Assembly (NCBI GenBank): GCA_035559995.1
Contig: DATMAM010000012.1
Span: forward strand, 124,001 to 188,000
Reading direction: 5' to 3'
Source of the DNA: DATMAM01 sp035559995
GTDB lineage: Bacteria; Desulfobacterota; Binatia; UBA9968
DNA length: 64,000 nucleotides
The notes beneath the pieces are model-generated. The model made no database searches, was not told the origin of the DNA, and saw only the letters and a list, made by a program, of their open reading frames with translations. The position numbers were made by a program, and so were the translations under genes. Shown here one piece after another: positions 8,345 to 16,022 of the stretch. Numbering within the stretch: the first letter of the stretch is position 1; every line of letters starts with the position of its first letter.

Positions 8345-9748
8345 TTAAGCAGGTTCGCCCCGAAGGGAAGAAATAGAAGACTTGCCGCGAGGAGGCTTGG
8401 CCAAAAGCCGCCGCAGGCGCTCGGGAGATTCCGCGAGCCAGCTTGTCAGATCGGTATCGGTTAATGGCTGGCTCATGAAGAACCCCTGCGCCGCGTCACA
8501 TTTGAGCGCGGCGAGCTGGCGCAACGTCTCGTGGCTTTCCACGCCTTCCGCAACCACCTCGAGCCCCAGATTGTGGCCGAGGTCGATCGTCGAACGGACG
8601 ATGACGACGTCGTCTTCGTCTTCCGGGATGTTCGAGACGAAAGACTTGTCGATCTTGATCTCGCTGACCGGCAGGCGCTTGAGATAGGCGAGCGAAGAAT
8701 AGCCCGTGCCGAAGTCGTCGATGGCGAACTTCAGGCCCATGGCGCGCATGCGCTTGAGGTTCGCGAGCGCCCGGGTGGGGTCGATCATGATTGCGCTCTC
8801 GGTGATCTCCAGCTGCATCCGCGACGGGTCGACCGCGCATGACTTCAGGAGTCCCTCGAGCTGCTCCGGGAGCTGGTCCGACTGAAGGTTCCAGGCCGAG
8901 AGATTGACGGCTGTCGTGATCTCGATCCCGAGTTGCTGCCAGATGTGACATTGTCGCAGAGCGGCGTGAATGACCCACAGGGTGAGCGGCATGATGAGGC
9001 CGGTCTTTTCGGCCAGAGGGATGAAGCGGTTGGGCTTGATGACCCCGAACTGCGGGTGTTCCCAGCGGATGAGAGCCTCGACGCCGGTCGTGCGGCCGGT
9101 GCTGAGGTTAACCTTGGGCTGGTAGACGAGAAAAAGCTGATCCTGCACGAGCGCTCGCCTCAGCTCGCCCATCAGTAACAGCCGCCGCTGGCTATTGTGG
9201 TTTTGCTCCGAGCTGTAGAGCGCGTACCCGCTTTTTGCGCGCTTGGCGGCGTACATCGCCATGTCGGCTCGCTGCATGAGATTGTCGGCGCTCCTGCCGT
9301 GGTCGGGAAAGAGCGCGATGCCGATGCTCGCCTGGACATTGACCCTTAGCCCGTTCAGATCGAACGGCTCTTCCAGCGCGCGCAAGACTTCAGCCGCCAG
9401 CACCGCGGCGTCTTCGGCGCCGCAGCCCGGAGCCACGATCGCAAACTCATCGCCGCCGAGCCGCGCCAGGACATTAGGGGGAGCTAACGTGGAGGACAAA
9501 CGTTGGCCGATCTGTTGCAGCAGCTCGTCGCCGACCAGGTGCCCCATCGTGTGGTTCACTTCCTTGAAAGCATCCAGATCCATCACAAGGAGGCTGACCG
9601 ACTTGTTGTCGGCTGCGCTCGCTTTGATTTCTTGCTCCAGCCGCGCGCGCAAGCGACGACGATTCGGCAATGACGTGAGCGGGTCCAGCTCCACGTCGCG
9701 ACGGAGTTCGGTAGCCTTAGGCTGCATGGTCAGTGGGATAGGGTGCAA
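8345..9748 (-). CDS. GGDEF-EAL bifunctional cyclic-di-GMP protein
   Basis: This 467-residue cytosolic protein carries a diguanylate cyclase domain (about 20-180) followed by an EAL phosphodiesterase domain (about 195-450), and has no N-terminal sensor or membrane segment. The GGDEF motif is intact at 98-102 (RLGGDEFAIV). The RxxD product-inhibition site expected just before it is absent; that stretch reads LAPPNVLARL. The EAL domain keeps its metal and catalytic signatures: EALIRWEHP at 224, EITES, DDFGTGYSSL, KIDKSF and VAEGVE. Both activities are therefore plausible. The start is ATG 9748-9746; a second Met seven codons in is an alternative. The gene has no obvious partner, and the 356 bp before mlaA separate it from other genes. 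Confidence 0.88.
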   Translation of the reverse strand: MHPIPLTMQPKATELRRDVELDPLTSLPNRRRLRARLEQEIKASAADNKSVSLLVMDLDAFKEVNHTMGHLVGDELLQQIGQRLSSTLAPPNVLARLGGDEFAIVAPGCGAEDAAVLAAEVLRALEEPFDLNGLRVNVQASIGIALFPDHGRSADNLMQRADMAMYAAKRAKSGYALYSSEQNHNSQRRLLLMGELRRALVQDQLFLVYQPKVNLSTGRTTGVEALIRWEHPQFGVIKPNRFIPLAEKTGLIMPLTLWVIHAALRQCHIWQQLGIEITTAVNLSAWNLQSDQLPEQLEGLLKSCAVDPSRMQLEITESAIMIDPTRALANLKRMRAMGLKFAIDDFGTGYSSLAYLKRLPVSEIKIDKSFVSNIPEDEDDVVIVRSTIDLGHNLGLEVVAEGVESHETLRQLAALKCDAAQGFFMSQPLTDTDLTSWLAESPERLRRLLAKPPRGKSSISSLRGEPA

Positions 9749-10037
9749 AGGTGACCTTCGGATTAAACATAGATAAATAAGGTAGCCGCTTGAGCCCCGG
9801 CTAGATGAGCAGGAAGCATGCCATGGGATTTTTTATCCCATTCTGAGGCGGGAACTTACCTTGCGCGCACGAACGTGCCTGAGGATGACGGCGGCGCCCG
9901 CTGCCGGTCAGAGGTTCAACTCCCCAAAACTGACATGATTGGCAACGCCGAATGGCAGGCTTTGTCATATTTCAGCAACTTTATGGTCCTCGGGGAAAAG
10001 CTGACTATCGCTTCGGGGAGAAGGAGGGTCTAAACTG
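9749..10037. other. non-coding stretch with a 7 bp hairpin
   Basis: No convincing gene lies in this gap between the GGDEF-EAL gene and the mlaA terminator. It contains a perfect hairpin, ATGGGAT (9823-9829) and ATCCCAT (9835-9841), with a T-only loop. The hairpin could affect the leader of the GGDEF-EAL transcript. A 71-codon open frame at 9818 lacks a ribosome binding site and looks fortuitous. Confidence 0.4.
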
Positions 10038-10076
10038 AAAAAAAAGGGCGAGAAGATGTCGCATCTTCCCGCCCTT
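10038..10076 (-). terminator. intrinsic terminator of mlaA
   Basis: Read on the minus strand, AAGGGCG, C, GAAGATG form a stem with CATCTTC, T, CGCCCTT around a three-base loop, with one internal mismatch. A run of eight T residues follows (the A-run at 10038-10045 on the plus strand). It lies about 30 bp beyond the mlaA stop, the classical position for a Rho-independent terminator. Confidence 0.8.
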
Positions 10077-10104
10077 CTAACGATCGCTGGGTTTTTATTT
10101 TCGA

Positions 10105-10920
10105 CTATTCGCGGATGGCCGCGGCGCGCCGCTCCAGGTAGGCGCTACGAACCGCGCCGTAGAGGTCGATCACGGACTCCTCAACGCGCTCGAACCGATC
10201 CAGATTGAGCGAGCGATCGTTGACGACGTCCGTGGTGCGCATGCCGAGCGTCGCACCCACCGGCACCACCCAAATCAACGGATTCATTGCGGTATCCGCC
10301 ACCATCCCGAGTCCGTCGCGTACCGTCATGACGGGCAAAAATGGAAGAACAAGGTAGGGACCCGGGCCGACTCCATAGACGCCAAACGTCTGCCCCGTAT
10401 CCTCCTCGCTGGGCTCGATCCCCAGCTGGTTCTTCGCGACGTCGAACAGACCCGCGACGCCAACCGTCGAGTTGATAACGAAACGGCTGACCTCCCGGCC
10501 TGCGCCAGCGAACTTGAGCTGCAACAGGCTATTCGTAAGACGGCGCACCACATCGATATTGTCGAAAGCATTGGCGAGGCAGCGGCGCGCGACATCGGGT
10601 AAGACAAAGTTCCACGCGGTGGCCACGGGCTTCAAGACAAAGCGATCGACCTGGCGGTTAAAGGCAAACATTTTTTCGTTGAACGGTTCCCAGGGATCGA
10701 CTGCCGAACCTTCCTCGCCGGCCGAAGCTTCGGAAACGGCTGAGGCGTACGTCACTCTGGAGCCAAAAGCGCCCGAAAGGACATTCTCGTCCGCTTCCGC
10801 TCCTTCTGCGCCAACGACGAGAAGGTCGTCACCCGCGACGGCGCGGCGCGGGCCTACGATACCGACGAGCAAAGCGAGCAGAACGCCCACGGCGAACGTT
10901 AACTTACACGGCTGATACAT
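10105..10920 (-). CDS. mlaA: MlaA/VacJ-family outer-membrane lipid-asymmetry protein
   Basis: MlaA removes mislocalised phospholipids from the outer leaflet of the outer membrane and hands them to the periplasmic Mla pathway. The 271-residue product contains the family hallmark DPWEPFNEKMFAFN followed by the conserved core (NAFDNIDVVRRLTNSLLQ, FVINSTVGVAGLFDVA and GPGPYLVLPF). An N-terminal hydrophobic signal ends around VGPRRAVAG. Most MlaA proteins are lipoproteins, but I see no lipobox Cys here; the only nearby Cys is residue 5, before the hydrophobic core. A spacer of about 45 acidic residues separates the signal from the MlaA domain. The start at ATG 10920 is supported by GAGAGGA 8 nt upstream. 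No other mla genes are in the window. Confidence 0.85.
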   Translation of the reverse strand: MYQPCKLTFAVGVLLALLVGIVGPRRAVAGDDLLVVGAEGAEADENVLSGAFGSRVTYASAVSEASAGEEGSAVDPWEPFNEKMFAFNRQVDRFVLKPVATAWNFVLPDVARRCLANAFDNIDVVRRLTNSLLQLKFAGAGREVSRFVINSTVGVAGLFDVAKNQLGIEPSEEDTGQTFGVYGVGPGPYLVLPFLPVMTVRDGLGMVADTAMNPLIWVVPVGATLGMRTTDVVNDRSLNLDRFERVEESVIDLYGAVRSAYLERRAAAIRE

Positions 10921-10949
10921 AGAGTCGATCCTCTCATTGTGATTGATGC

Positions 10950-10978
10950 CAATTACACGAACTTATACCCCGCGTCAA
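10950..10978 (-). promoter_or_regulatory. candidate sigma70-type promoter for mlaA
   Basis: On the minus strand TTGACG (10978-10973) and TAATTG (10955-10950) are separated by 17 nt, about 30 bp upstream of the mlaA start. The -35 is good and the -10 is weak. Confidence 0.38.
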
Positions 10979-11164
10979 GAAAAGGATACCGTTTTTAGCG
11001 TATTTGTCTCCGGTGTGAAGCCGGGCACGTGCCCGAGCTAAGTTCCACGCACGAATGATGCCAGCTTGCAGCGACGGCGCGCCCTTGAGTTGAAGTCCGC
11101 CGCAGCCGCCTACCATCGTGCGCGCTTGTTTGAAAAGGAACGGCCTATTGGCTATTTTCAGGCC

Positions 11165-12382
11165 ATGACGAAAAAAACCGTCGTTGTGGGCGTGACCGGC
11201 GGAATTGCCTGCTATAAAGCGGCCGAGCTGGTGAGACTTCTGGTCCAGGACGGTTTCGCGGTTCGCGTCATCATGACCAAATCGGCCGCCGAGTTCGTCA
11301 CCCCGCTGACTTTTCAGACCTTATCCGGCCATCCGGTGGCGACCGAACTATTCAGCCTGACGGAAGAGTCGGAAATCGGGCACATCAACCTCGCCGATCA
11401 GGCGAATCTTCTTGTCATCGCGCCGGCGACGGCCAATGTCATCGGCAAGATCGCGGCCGGGATCGCGGACGACCTGCTGACCACCGTGGTCCATGCGACG
11501 AGGGCCAAGGTGCTCATCGTTCCCTCGATGAACGTCCACATGTACGAAAATCCGATCCTTCAACAAAACATCGAAAAGCTAAAGGCGCTCGGCTACGCCT
11601 TTATGGAGCCGGCCGAGGGCTATCTTGCGTGCGGCTACGAGGGAAAGGGACGGTTGCCGGAGCCCGTCGACATCCGCGAAGAGGTCCGTAGCCTTCTCAC
11701 GCATAAGGACCTGACGGGCGAGAGAATTCTGGTCACGGCCGGGCCGACTCAAGAGTCGATCGATCCGATCCGCTACATCTCAAACCGCTCGTCGGGAAAG
11801 ATGGGCTACGCCTTGGCTCAGGCCGCGCTCCGCCGGGGAGCCGAGGTGACCCTGGTGAGCGGGCCGACGGCGCTGGCAGCGCCTAGCCGGGCGCGCTTGA
11901 TCCCGGTCACGACCGCAGCCGAGATGCGCCGGGCAGTGCTCAGCGAGTTCCCGCGGGCTACGGCCATCATCATGGCGGCCGCGGTTTCGGATTATAGCCC
12001 GGACCACTATGCGGAGAGAAAAATCAAACGGAGCGGCGGGCCGATCGAGCTGCGGCTCAAGCCGAATCCGGATATTCTGGGCGAGCTGGGCGCGCACAAG
12101 GACGGTCAAGTTCTCATCGGCTTTGCCGCCGAGACCGACGATCTCGTTTACAACGCGAAAAAAAAGCTCGAAGCGAAAAAACTTGACATGGTCGTGGCCA
12201 ACGACGTCACCCAGCCGGGAAGCGGCTTCGAGGTCGATACCAACACGGTTACCGTCCTGGACCGTCACGGCGGCGTTTATCGTCTGGGGCCGATGACCAA
12301 GCAAGAGCTCGCCGACCGGATCTACGACTTTCTTCCCCGTTTGAGAAGCGATGGGACTTCCGAGAGAGCCCGATCCGGTTAA
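11165..12382 (+). CDS. coaBC: bifunctional phosphopantothenoylcysteine decarboxylase / phosphopantothenate-cysteine ligase
   Basis: CoaBC performs two steps of coenzyme A synthesis: ligation of cysteine to 4'-phosphopantothenate and decarboxylation to 4'-phosphopantetheine. The N-terminal FMN-dependent CoaC domain has GGIACYKAAELVR, the catalytic His in EIGHINLADQ, PSMNVHMYENP (usually PAMN) and the lid Cys in ACGYEGKGRL. The C-terminal CoaB domain begins near residue 185 with TAGPTQESIDPIRYISN and RSSGKMGYALA, with the lysine-rich ERKIKRSGG further on. I use ATG 11165, which gives 405 residues starting MTKKTVVVGVTGG; the 33 codons open upstream do not look like the family. The next gene overlaps its last 32 bp, so the two are translationally linked. 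Confidence 0.95.
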   Translation: MTKKTVVVGVTGGIACYKAAELVRLLVQDGFAVRVIMTKSAAEFVTPLTFQTLSGHPVATELFSLTEESEIGHINLADQANLLVIAPATANVIGKIAAGIADDLLTTVVHATRAKVLIVPSMNVHMYENPILQQNIEKLKALGYAFMEPAEGYLACGYEGKGRLPEPVDIREEVRSLLTHKDLTGERILVTAGPTQESIDPIRYISNRSSGKMGYALAQAALRRGAEVTLVSGPTALAAPSRARLIPVTTAAEMRRAVLSEFPRATAIIMAAAVSDYSPDHYAERKIKRSGGPIELRLKPNPDILGELGAHKDGQVLIGFAAETDDLVYNAKKKLEAKKLDMVVANDVTQPGSGFEVDTNTVTVLDRHGGVYRLGPMTKQELADRIYDFLPRLRSDGTSERARSG

Positions 12383-12905
12383 GCTTTTCGTCGCGCTGCT
12401 GTGCAACGACAGCAGCCTGTTTGCTCCCGTCGAGTCGGACCTGCGCGACCTCTTCGGACCTGTCGATCACGCGAGCGCTGCGTTGCCGTGGGCCGTTACG
12501 GACTACTACAGGGAAGAGATGGGGCCCGCGTTGCAGCGTAAGCTCGTGTCGTTTCACGATCTTACCGAACCGGGGAAAATTTCCGCCATCAAAAATATGA
12601 CTCAAGATTTAGAGTCGAAGTATCTCTGGCGGCGCGGCACGCAGCAGGGCCGCAGCGTCAACCTCGATCCAGGGTACCTGGAAGCCAGCAAGGTCGTGCT
12701 GGCCTCGACTAAAAACGCGGCTCATCGAGTGTACCTTGGCGGCGGGATCTACGCGGAGGTGACGTTGCAGTTTCGCCATGGCGCGTTTGAACCGCAGCCG
12801 CACACTTATGTCGATTACCGCTGGCCCGAGACGCTCGGGTTTTTTCTCGCCGTAAGGTCGATTTATCTCGGCCAACTCCGCGCCCGCCGGCGGCGCGCTA
12901 GTTGA
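12351..12905 (+). CDS. DUF4416 family protein
   Basis: This 184-residue protein of unknown function resembles the DUF4416 family (GTP-binding-like annotation in some genomes), which is common in deltaproteobacteria and relatives. Visible family features are the start PVKLFVALLCNDSSLF, then FGPVDHASAALPW, TDYYREEMG, NLDPGYLEASKVVLASTKN and the aromatic end YVDYRWPETLGFF. The gene starts at ATG 12351, inside the last 32 bp of coaBC in another frame, implying translational coupling. It is soluble, with no membrane segment. Its conserved pairing with housekeeping genes is known from related genomes, but its role is not. Confidence 0.78.
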   Translation: MGLPREPDPVKLFVALLCNDSSLFAPVESDLRDLFGPVDHASAALPWAVTDYYREEMGPALQRKLVSFHDLTEPGKISAIKNMTQDLESKYLWRRGTQQGRSVNLDPGYLEASKVVLASTKNAAHRVYLGGGIYAEVTLQFRHGAFEPQPHTYVDYRWPETLGFFLAVRSIYLGQLRARRRRAS

Positions 12906-12971
12906 TCGGGACGACGCGATAGTGCTAGGATTACAGCGATTTATAGAGTCGCAAAATCGAATCGAAAAATT

Positions 12972-13053
12972 CCCCTGCCTTTTTCCCTTTCGACTGCGCT
13001 CAGGGCGGGCCTATCAAGGGGAGTTCCTTCCCGGGCAAAGGGAGGACAGGGGG
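12972..13053. repeat. imperfect inverted repeat / REP-like element
   Basis: CCCCTGCCTTTTTCCCTTT at 12972-12990 is the imperfect reverse complement of AAAGGGAGGACAGGGGG at 13037-13053. Between them lies TTTCGACTGCGCTCAGGGC, which resembles intergenic repeats I recall from other environmental genomes. It falls in the 205 bp gap between the DUF4416 and glycosylase genes, and no other copy is obvious in this window. Confidence 0.4.
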
Positions 13054-13110
13054 TTTTCCCAAAGGATCAAGCCTCTGTGAGACGCGCTGTGCCGATTGGT
13101 CGGTGATCTT

Positions 13111-13872
13111 ATGAGCGGAACCGGCGAGCTTCAGTTGCTGGCGCGCTCGCTGCGACACCATCTCGAGTGGCGCGAGCGGAACGGGCTTGGATTTCTTTTC
13201 GACGGGGAACAAAAGAACCGCGCTGCTCGAGCGGCGGTCGCTACGGAGCCCGCGGGTTCTCTCGGCGGGTTCGAAGGAAGTCTTTTTTCAGACTACGCCG
13301 AGGCGCTCAAAGCCGGGTCTTTATCCGAGCTTAAGGCGGCGATCGGCGATTGCCGGCGTTGCAAGCTATGGCCGGGGCGGACTCATCTGGTTTTCGGGGT
13401 CGGCAATCCCAAGGCCGAGATCATGTTTATCGGAGAAGGGCCGGGGCGCGACGAGGATTTGCAGGGAGAACCGTTTGTCGGGCGCGCGGGGCAGCTTCTC
13501 ACGGATATTATCACCAAGGGGATGGGCCTCAGGCGCGAAGATGTTTATATCGCCAACGTCATCAAGTGCCGGCCGCCCGAAAACCGCAACCCCGAGCCCG
13601 ATGAGATCGAGTCGTGCGAGCCGTTTTTGCAGCGCCAAATCGATCTCGTAAGACCCAAGATCATCGTGGCGCTAGGGAAATTTGCCGTGCAGACGCTATT
13701 GCGCACCAAGGTGCCGATTATGCGGCTGCGCGGAAACTGGCATCAGTACCGGGGTATCAAGCTGATGCCGACCCTGCATCCCGCCTACCTGCTGCGCAAT
13801 CCGGGAGACAAGAAACTTGTCTGGGAAGACATCAAGAAGGTCATTCAGGCGCTCAAGCAGCCTGCTGCTTAG
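13111..13872 (+). CDS. family 4 uracil-DNA glycosylase (Fe-S type)
   Basis: This enzyme excises uracil from DNA to start base-excision repair. Motif A is GEGPGRDEDLQGEPFVG at about 108-124, and motif B is LHPAYLLRNPG near the C-terminus; both are typical of family 4. Four Cys ligands for a 4Fe-4S cluster are present: Cys81 and Cys84 (CRRCKLWPGR), then one in IKCRPPENRNP and one in ESCEPFL. About 70 poorly conserved residues precede the domain, as in many bacterial family 4 proteins. I choose ATG 13111 (253 residues) over an in-frame TTG at 13096. The following gene overlaps its end by 56 bp. Confidence 0.92.
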   Translation: MSGTGELQLLARSLRHHLEWRERNGLGFLFDGEQKNRAARAAVATEPAGSLGGFEGSLFSDYAEALKAGSLSELKAAIGDCRRCKLWPGRTHLVFGVGNPKAEIMFIGEGPGRDEDLQGEPFVGRAGQLLTDIITKGMGLRREDVYIANVIKCRPPENRNPEPDEIESCEPFLQRQIDLVRPKIIVALGKFAVQTLLRTKVPIMRLRGNWHQYRGIKLMPTLHPAYLLRNPGDKKLVWEDIKKVIQALKQPAA

Positions 13873-15172
13873 CCTCTGCCTCGGAGGCCTGGTCTTTTTA
13901 TGCGGCGCCTTTGCGATCGGCGGAGCCGCGTCGCCGGCGCCTGCGCTTGTCCATCTGATCGTGCTCGACGGCGACAGCATCAATCCGGCCGTCGACGATT
14001 TCATTCGTGAAAGCATCGCGCGCGCGCAGGCGGCGCACGCGCAGGCTTTGATCATCCAGCTCGATACCCCCGGCGGGCTCCTGCAATCGACGCAGTCGAT
14101 CGTCAAGAGGATCTTCGCGGCCCCGGTTCCGGTGATCGTTTATGTGGCGCCGAGCGGCGCGGGCGCGGGCTCCGCGGGCGTGTTTATCACGCTTTCCGCC
14201 CATGTGGCCGCAATGGCTCCGGGAACGAATATCGGCGCCGCGCACCCGGTGAACATCGGCGGCGGCGATGTCAAGGGCACCATGGGCGAAAAGATCGAAA
14301 ATTTCGCCGCTTCCTTTAGCGAGACGATCGCGCAGAAACGGGGGCGAAATACCGAATGGGCGATTCAGGCCGTGCGCCGCAGCGTTTCGATCACGGAAAA
14401 GGAGGCGCTCGCGAAAAACGTCGTCGACATCGTCGCGCGCGACATCGACGACCTGCTCAGCCAGGCGGACGGCAGGAAGGTCGAGGTGGACGGCCGCCAG
14501 CAAGTCCTGGCCGTAAAGGGCGCAAAAGTCGAGCGCTTCGACATGAGCCTCAAGCAGAAGGTCCTGAACCAGCTGGCCGACCCTACGATCGCGACGTTGC
14601 TCTTCCTCGCCGGGATCTTGGGACTGTACATGGAGTTCTCGCACCCGGGGGTGATCTTCCCCGGGGTGGCGGGGGCGATCGCGCTCGTGCTCGCCTTTAC
14701 CTCGCTGCAGATCATTCCTTTCAATTACGCCGGCCTGTTGCTCATGATCCTGGGAATCGCGCTGCTGATCGCGGAAGCTTTCGTTCCGAGCTTCGGTGTG
14801 CTAGGTATCGGCGGCGCGATTTCGCTTGGGTTCGGGGCGCTCCTGCTCTTCGATACGGAAGGCTCCGACCTCACGGTCGATCGCTCCATCGTGCTCACCG
14901 CCGTGGGCACGCTGGCCCTTTTTATTCTGGGGATCAGTTATTTGGTCGTTAAGTCGCAGCGCAGAAAGCCGACCTTGGGAATCGAAGGCTTGCTGGGCGA
15001 GATCGGTGAAGTCAAGACGCACCTCGCGCCCGCGGGCAAGATCTTCGTGCATGGCGAATATTGGAACGCGGAGAGCGACAGCGAAATTTCCGTCGGCGAA
15101 AAGGTTCGGGTCGTTGGTTATGACGGCATGAGGCTGAAGGTTCAACGCATCACGGGTTCGGGAGCCAGTTGA
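13817..15172 (+). CDS. NfeD-family membrane-bound ClpP-class serine protease
   Basis: This long-form NfeD protein (451 residues) cleaves membrane-associated substrates and usually works next to a stomatin/slipin. Residues 13-40 form a signal sequence. A ClpP/SppA-like protease domain follows, with the oxyanion region LDTPGGLLQST at 83-93 and the nucleophile Ser119 in SGAGAGSAGVF. About five membrane segments span 255-375, and a C-terminal OB-fold (GEIGEVKTHLAPAGKIFVHG) closes the protein. The only start that keeps the signal sequence is TTG 13817, overlapping the glycosylase gene by 56 bp. The slipin gene begins 16 bp later, giving the well-known NfeD-slipin pair that is thought to control membrane microdomains. 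Confidence 0.9.
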   Translation: MSGKTSRRSFRRSSSLLLSLCLGGLVFLCGAFAIGGAASPAPALVHLIVLDGDSINPAVDDFIRESIARAQAAHAQALIIQLDTPGGLLQSTQSIVKRIFAAPVPVIVYVAPSGAGAGSAGVFITLSAHVAAMAPGTNIGAAHPVNIGGGDVKGTMGEKIENFAASFSETIAQKRGRNTEWAIQAVRRSVSITEKEALAKNVVDIVARDIDDLLSQADGRKVEVDGRQQVLAVKGAKVERFDMSLKQKVLNQLADPTIATLLFLAGILGLYMEFSHPGVIFPGVAGAIALVLAFTSLQIIPFNYAGLLLMILGIALLIAEAFVPSFGVLGIGGAISLGFGALLLFDTEGSDLTVDRSIVLTAVGTLALFILGISYLVVKSQRRKPTLGIEGLLGEIGEVKTHLAPAGKIFVHGEYWNAESDSEISVGEKVRVVGYDGMRLKVQRITGSGAS

Positions 15173-15188
15173 GAGGAAGGAGAGGTTT

Positions 15189-15944
15189 ATGTTCGGTCTA
15201 GGCCCGGTCGCCACCTTCATCATCGTTGTGGTGATACTGCTCATCAGCGGCATCAAAATTCTCAGGGAATACGAGCGCGCGGTCATTTTTCGGTTGGGCC
15301 GGATGGTGGAGCCCCGCGGCCCCGGAATCATTTACGTGATTCCGGCCATCGAAAAGATGGTGCGCATGGACCTGCGAACCGTAACGATGGACATCCCGCC
15401 GCAGGATGTTATTACGCGCGACAACGTGTCGGTCAAAGTGAACGGCGTGCTTTATTTTCGCATCCTGGACGCGAATCGAGCGGTGCGCGAGGTGGAAAAC
15501 TACCTGTTCGCGACGTCCCAGCTTTCGCAGGTGACCTTGCGCAGCGTTTGCGGCCAGGCCGAGCTGGACGAGCTTCTCTCGGAAAGAGAGAGAATCAACA
15601 GCCGCATCCAGGAGATCCTGGACGCGCAAACCGATCCGTGGGGAATCAAGGTCGTGCTCGTCGAGCTCAAGCACATCGATCTGCCGCAGGAGATGCAGCG
15701 CGCGATGGCGAAGCAGGCGGAGGCGGAACGGGAGCGGCGGGCCAAAGTGATTCATGCTGACGGCGAGTTTCAAGCGTCGCAGAAATTGGCCGCCGCGGCC
15801 GAGGTGATCGGCCGGCACCCGATGGCTTTGCAGCTGCGCTACCTGCAGAGCCTGGTCGAGGTGGCGTCGGAGAAAAATTCCACGACGATTTTTCCAGTCC
15901 CGATCGATTTACTAACGCCATTTCTCAAAAAAACTGATACCTAG
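15189..15944 (+). CDS. slipin / stomatin-like SPFH-domain protein
   Basis: This 251-residue membrane-anchored scaffold protein is the standard partner of the NfeD protease encoded just upstream. One hydrophobic N-terminal segment (about 4-20) precedes the SPFH/band-7 domain: ILREYERAVIFRLGR, GPGIIYVIPAIEKM, DVITRDNVSVKVNGVLYF and LRSVCGQAELDELLSERE. A charged helical segment, QRAMAKQAEAERERRAK, follows and should form the oligomerising coiled coil. The start at ATG 15189 has a strong purine-rich ribosome binding site (GAGGAAGGAGAGG). Nothing is unusual about it. Confidence 0.94.
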   Translation: MFGLGPVATFIIVVVILLISGIKILREYERAVIFRLGRMVEPRGPGIIYVIPAIEKMVRMDLRTVTMDIPPQDVITRDNVSVKVNGVLYFRILDANRAVREVENYLFATSQLSQVTLRSVCGQAELDELLSERERINSRIQEILDAQTDPWGIKVVLVELKHIDLPQEMQRAMAKQAEAERERRAKVIHADGEFQASQKLAAAAEVIGRHPMALQLRYLQSLVEVASEKNSTTIFPVPIDLLTPFLKKTDT

Positions 15945-16022
15945 GGCGACGGAAGCGACGCCGCTTTCGTTGAGTTCTCATTTTCGTCCGCGTTTTAAGG
16001 GCGCGCGGCTGTCGTTTGCCTC

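Noticed and set aside
9911..9921. GGTTCAACTCC, resembling a tRNA T-loop
   Set aside because: The flanking bases do not form a five-pair T stem, and no acceptor or anticodon arm is visible nearby.
9818..10033. 71-codon open frame upstream of the GGDEF-EAL gene
   Set aside because: It has no ribosome binding site, unremarkable composition, and overlaps a hairpin.
9749..10037. Cyclic-di-GMP riboswitch upstream of the GGDEF-EAL gene
   Set aside because: I could not find the conserved core of class I or class II cyclic-di-GMP riboswitches; only a simple hairpin is present.
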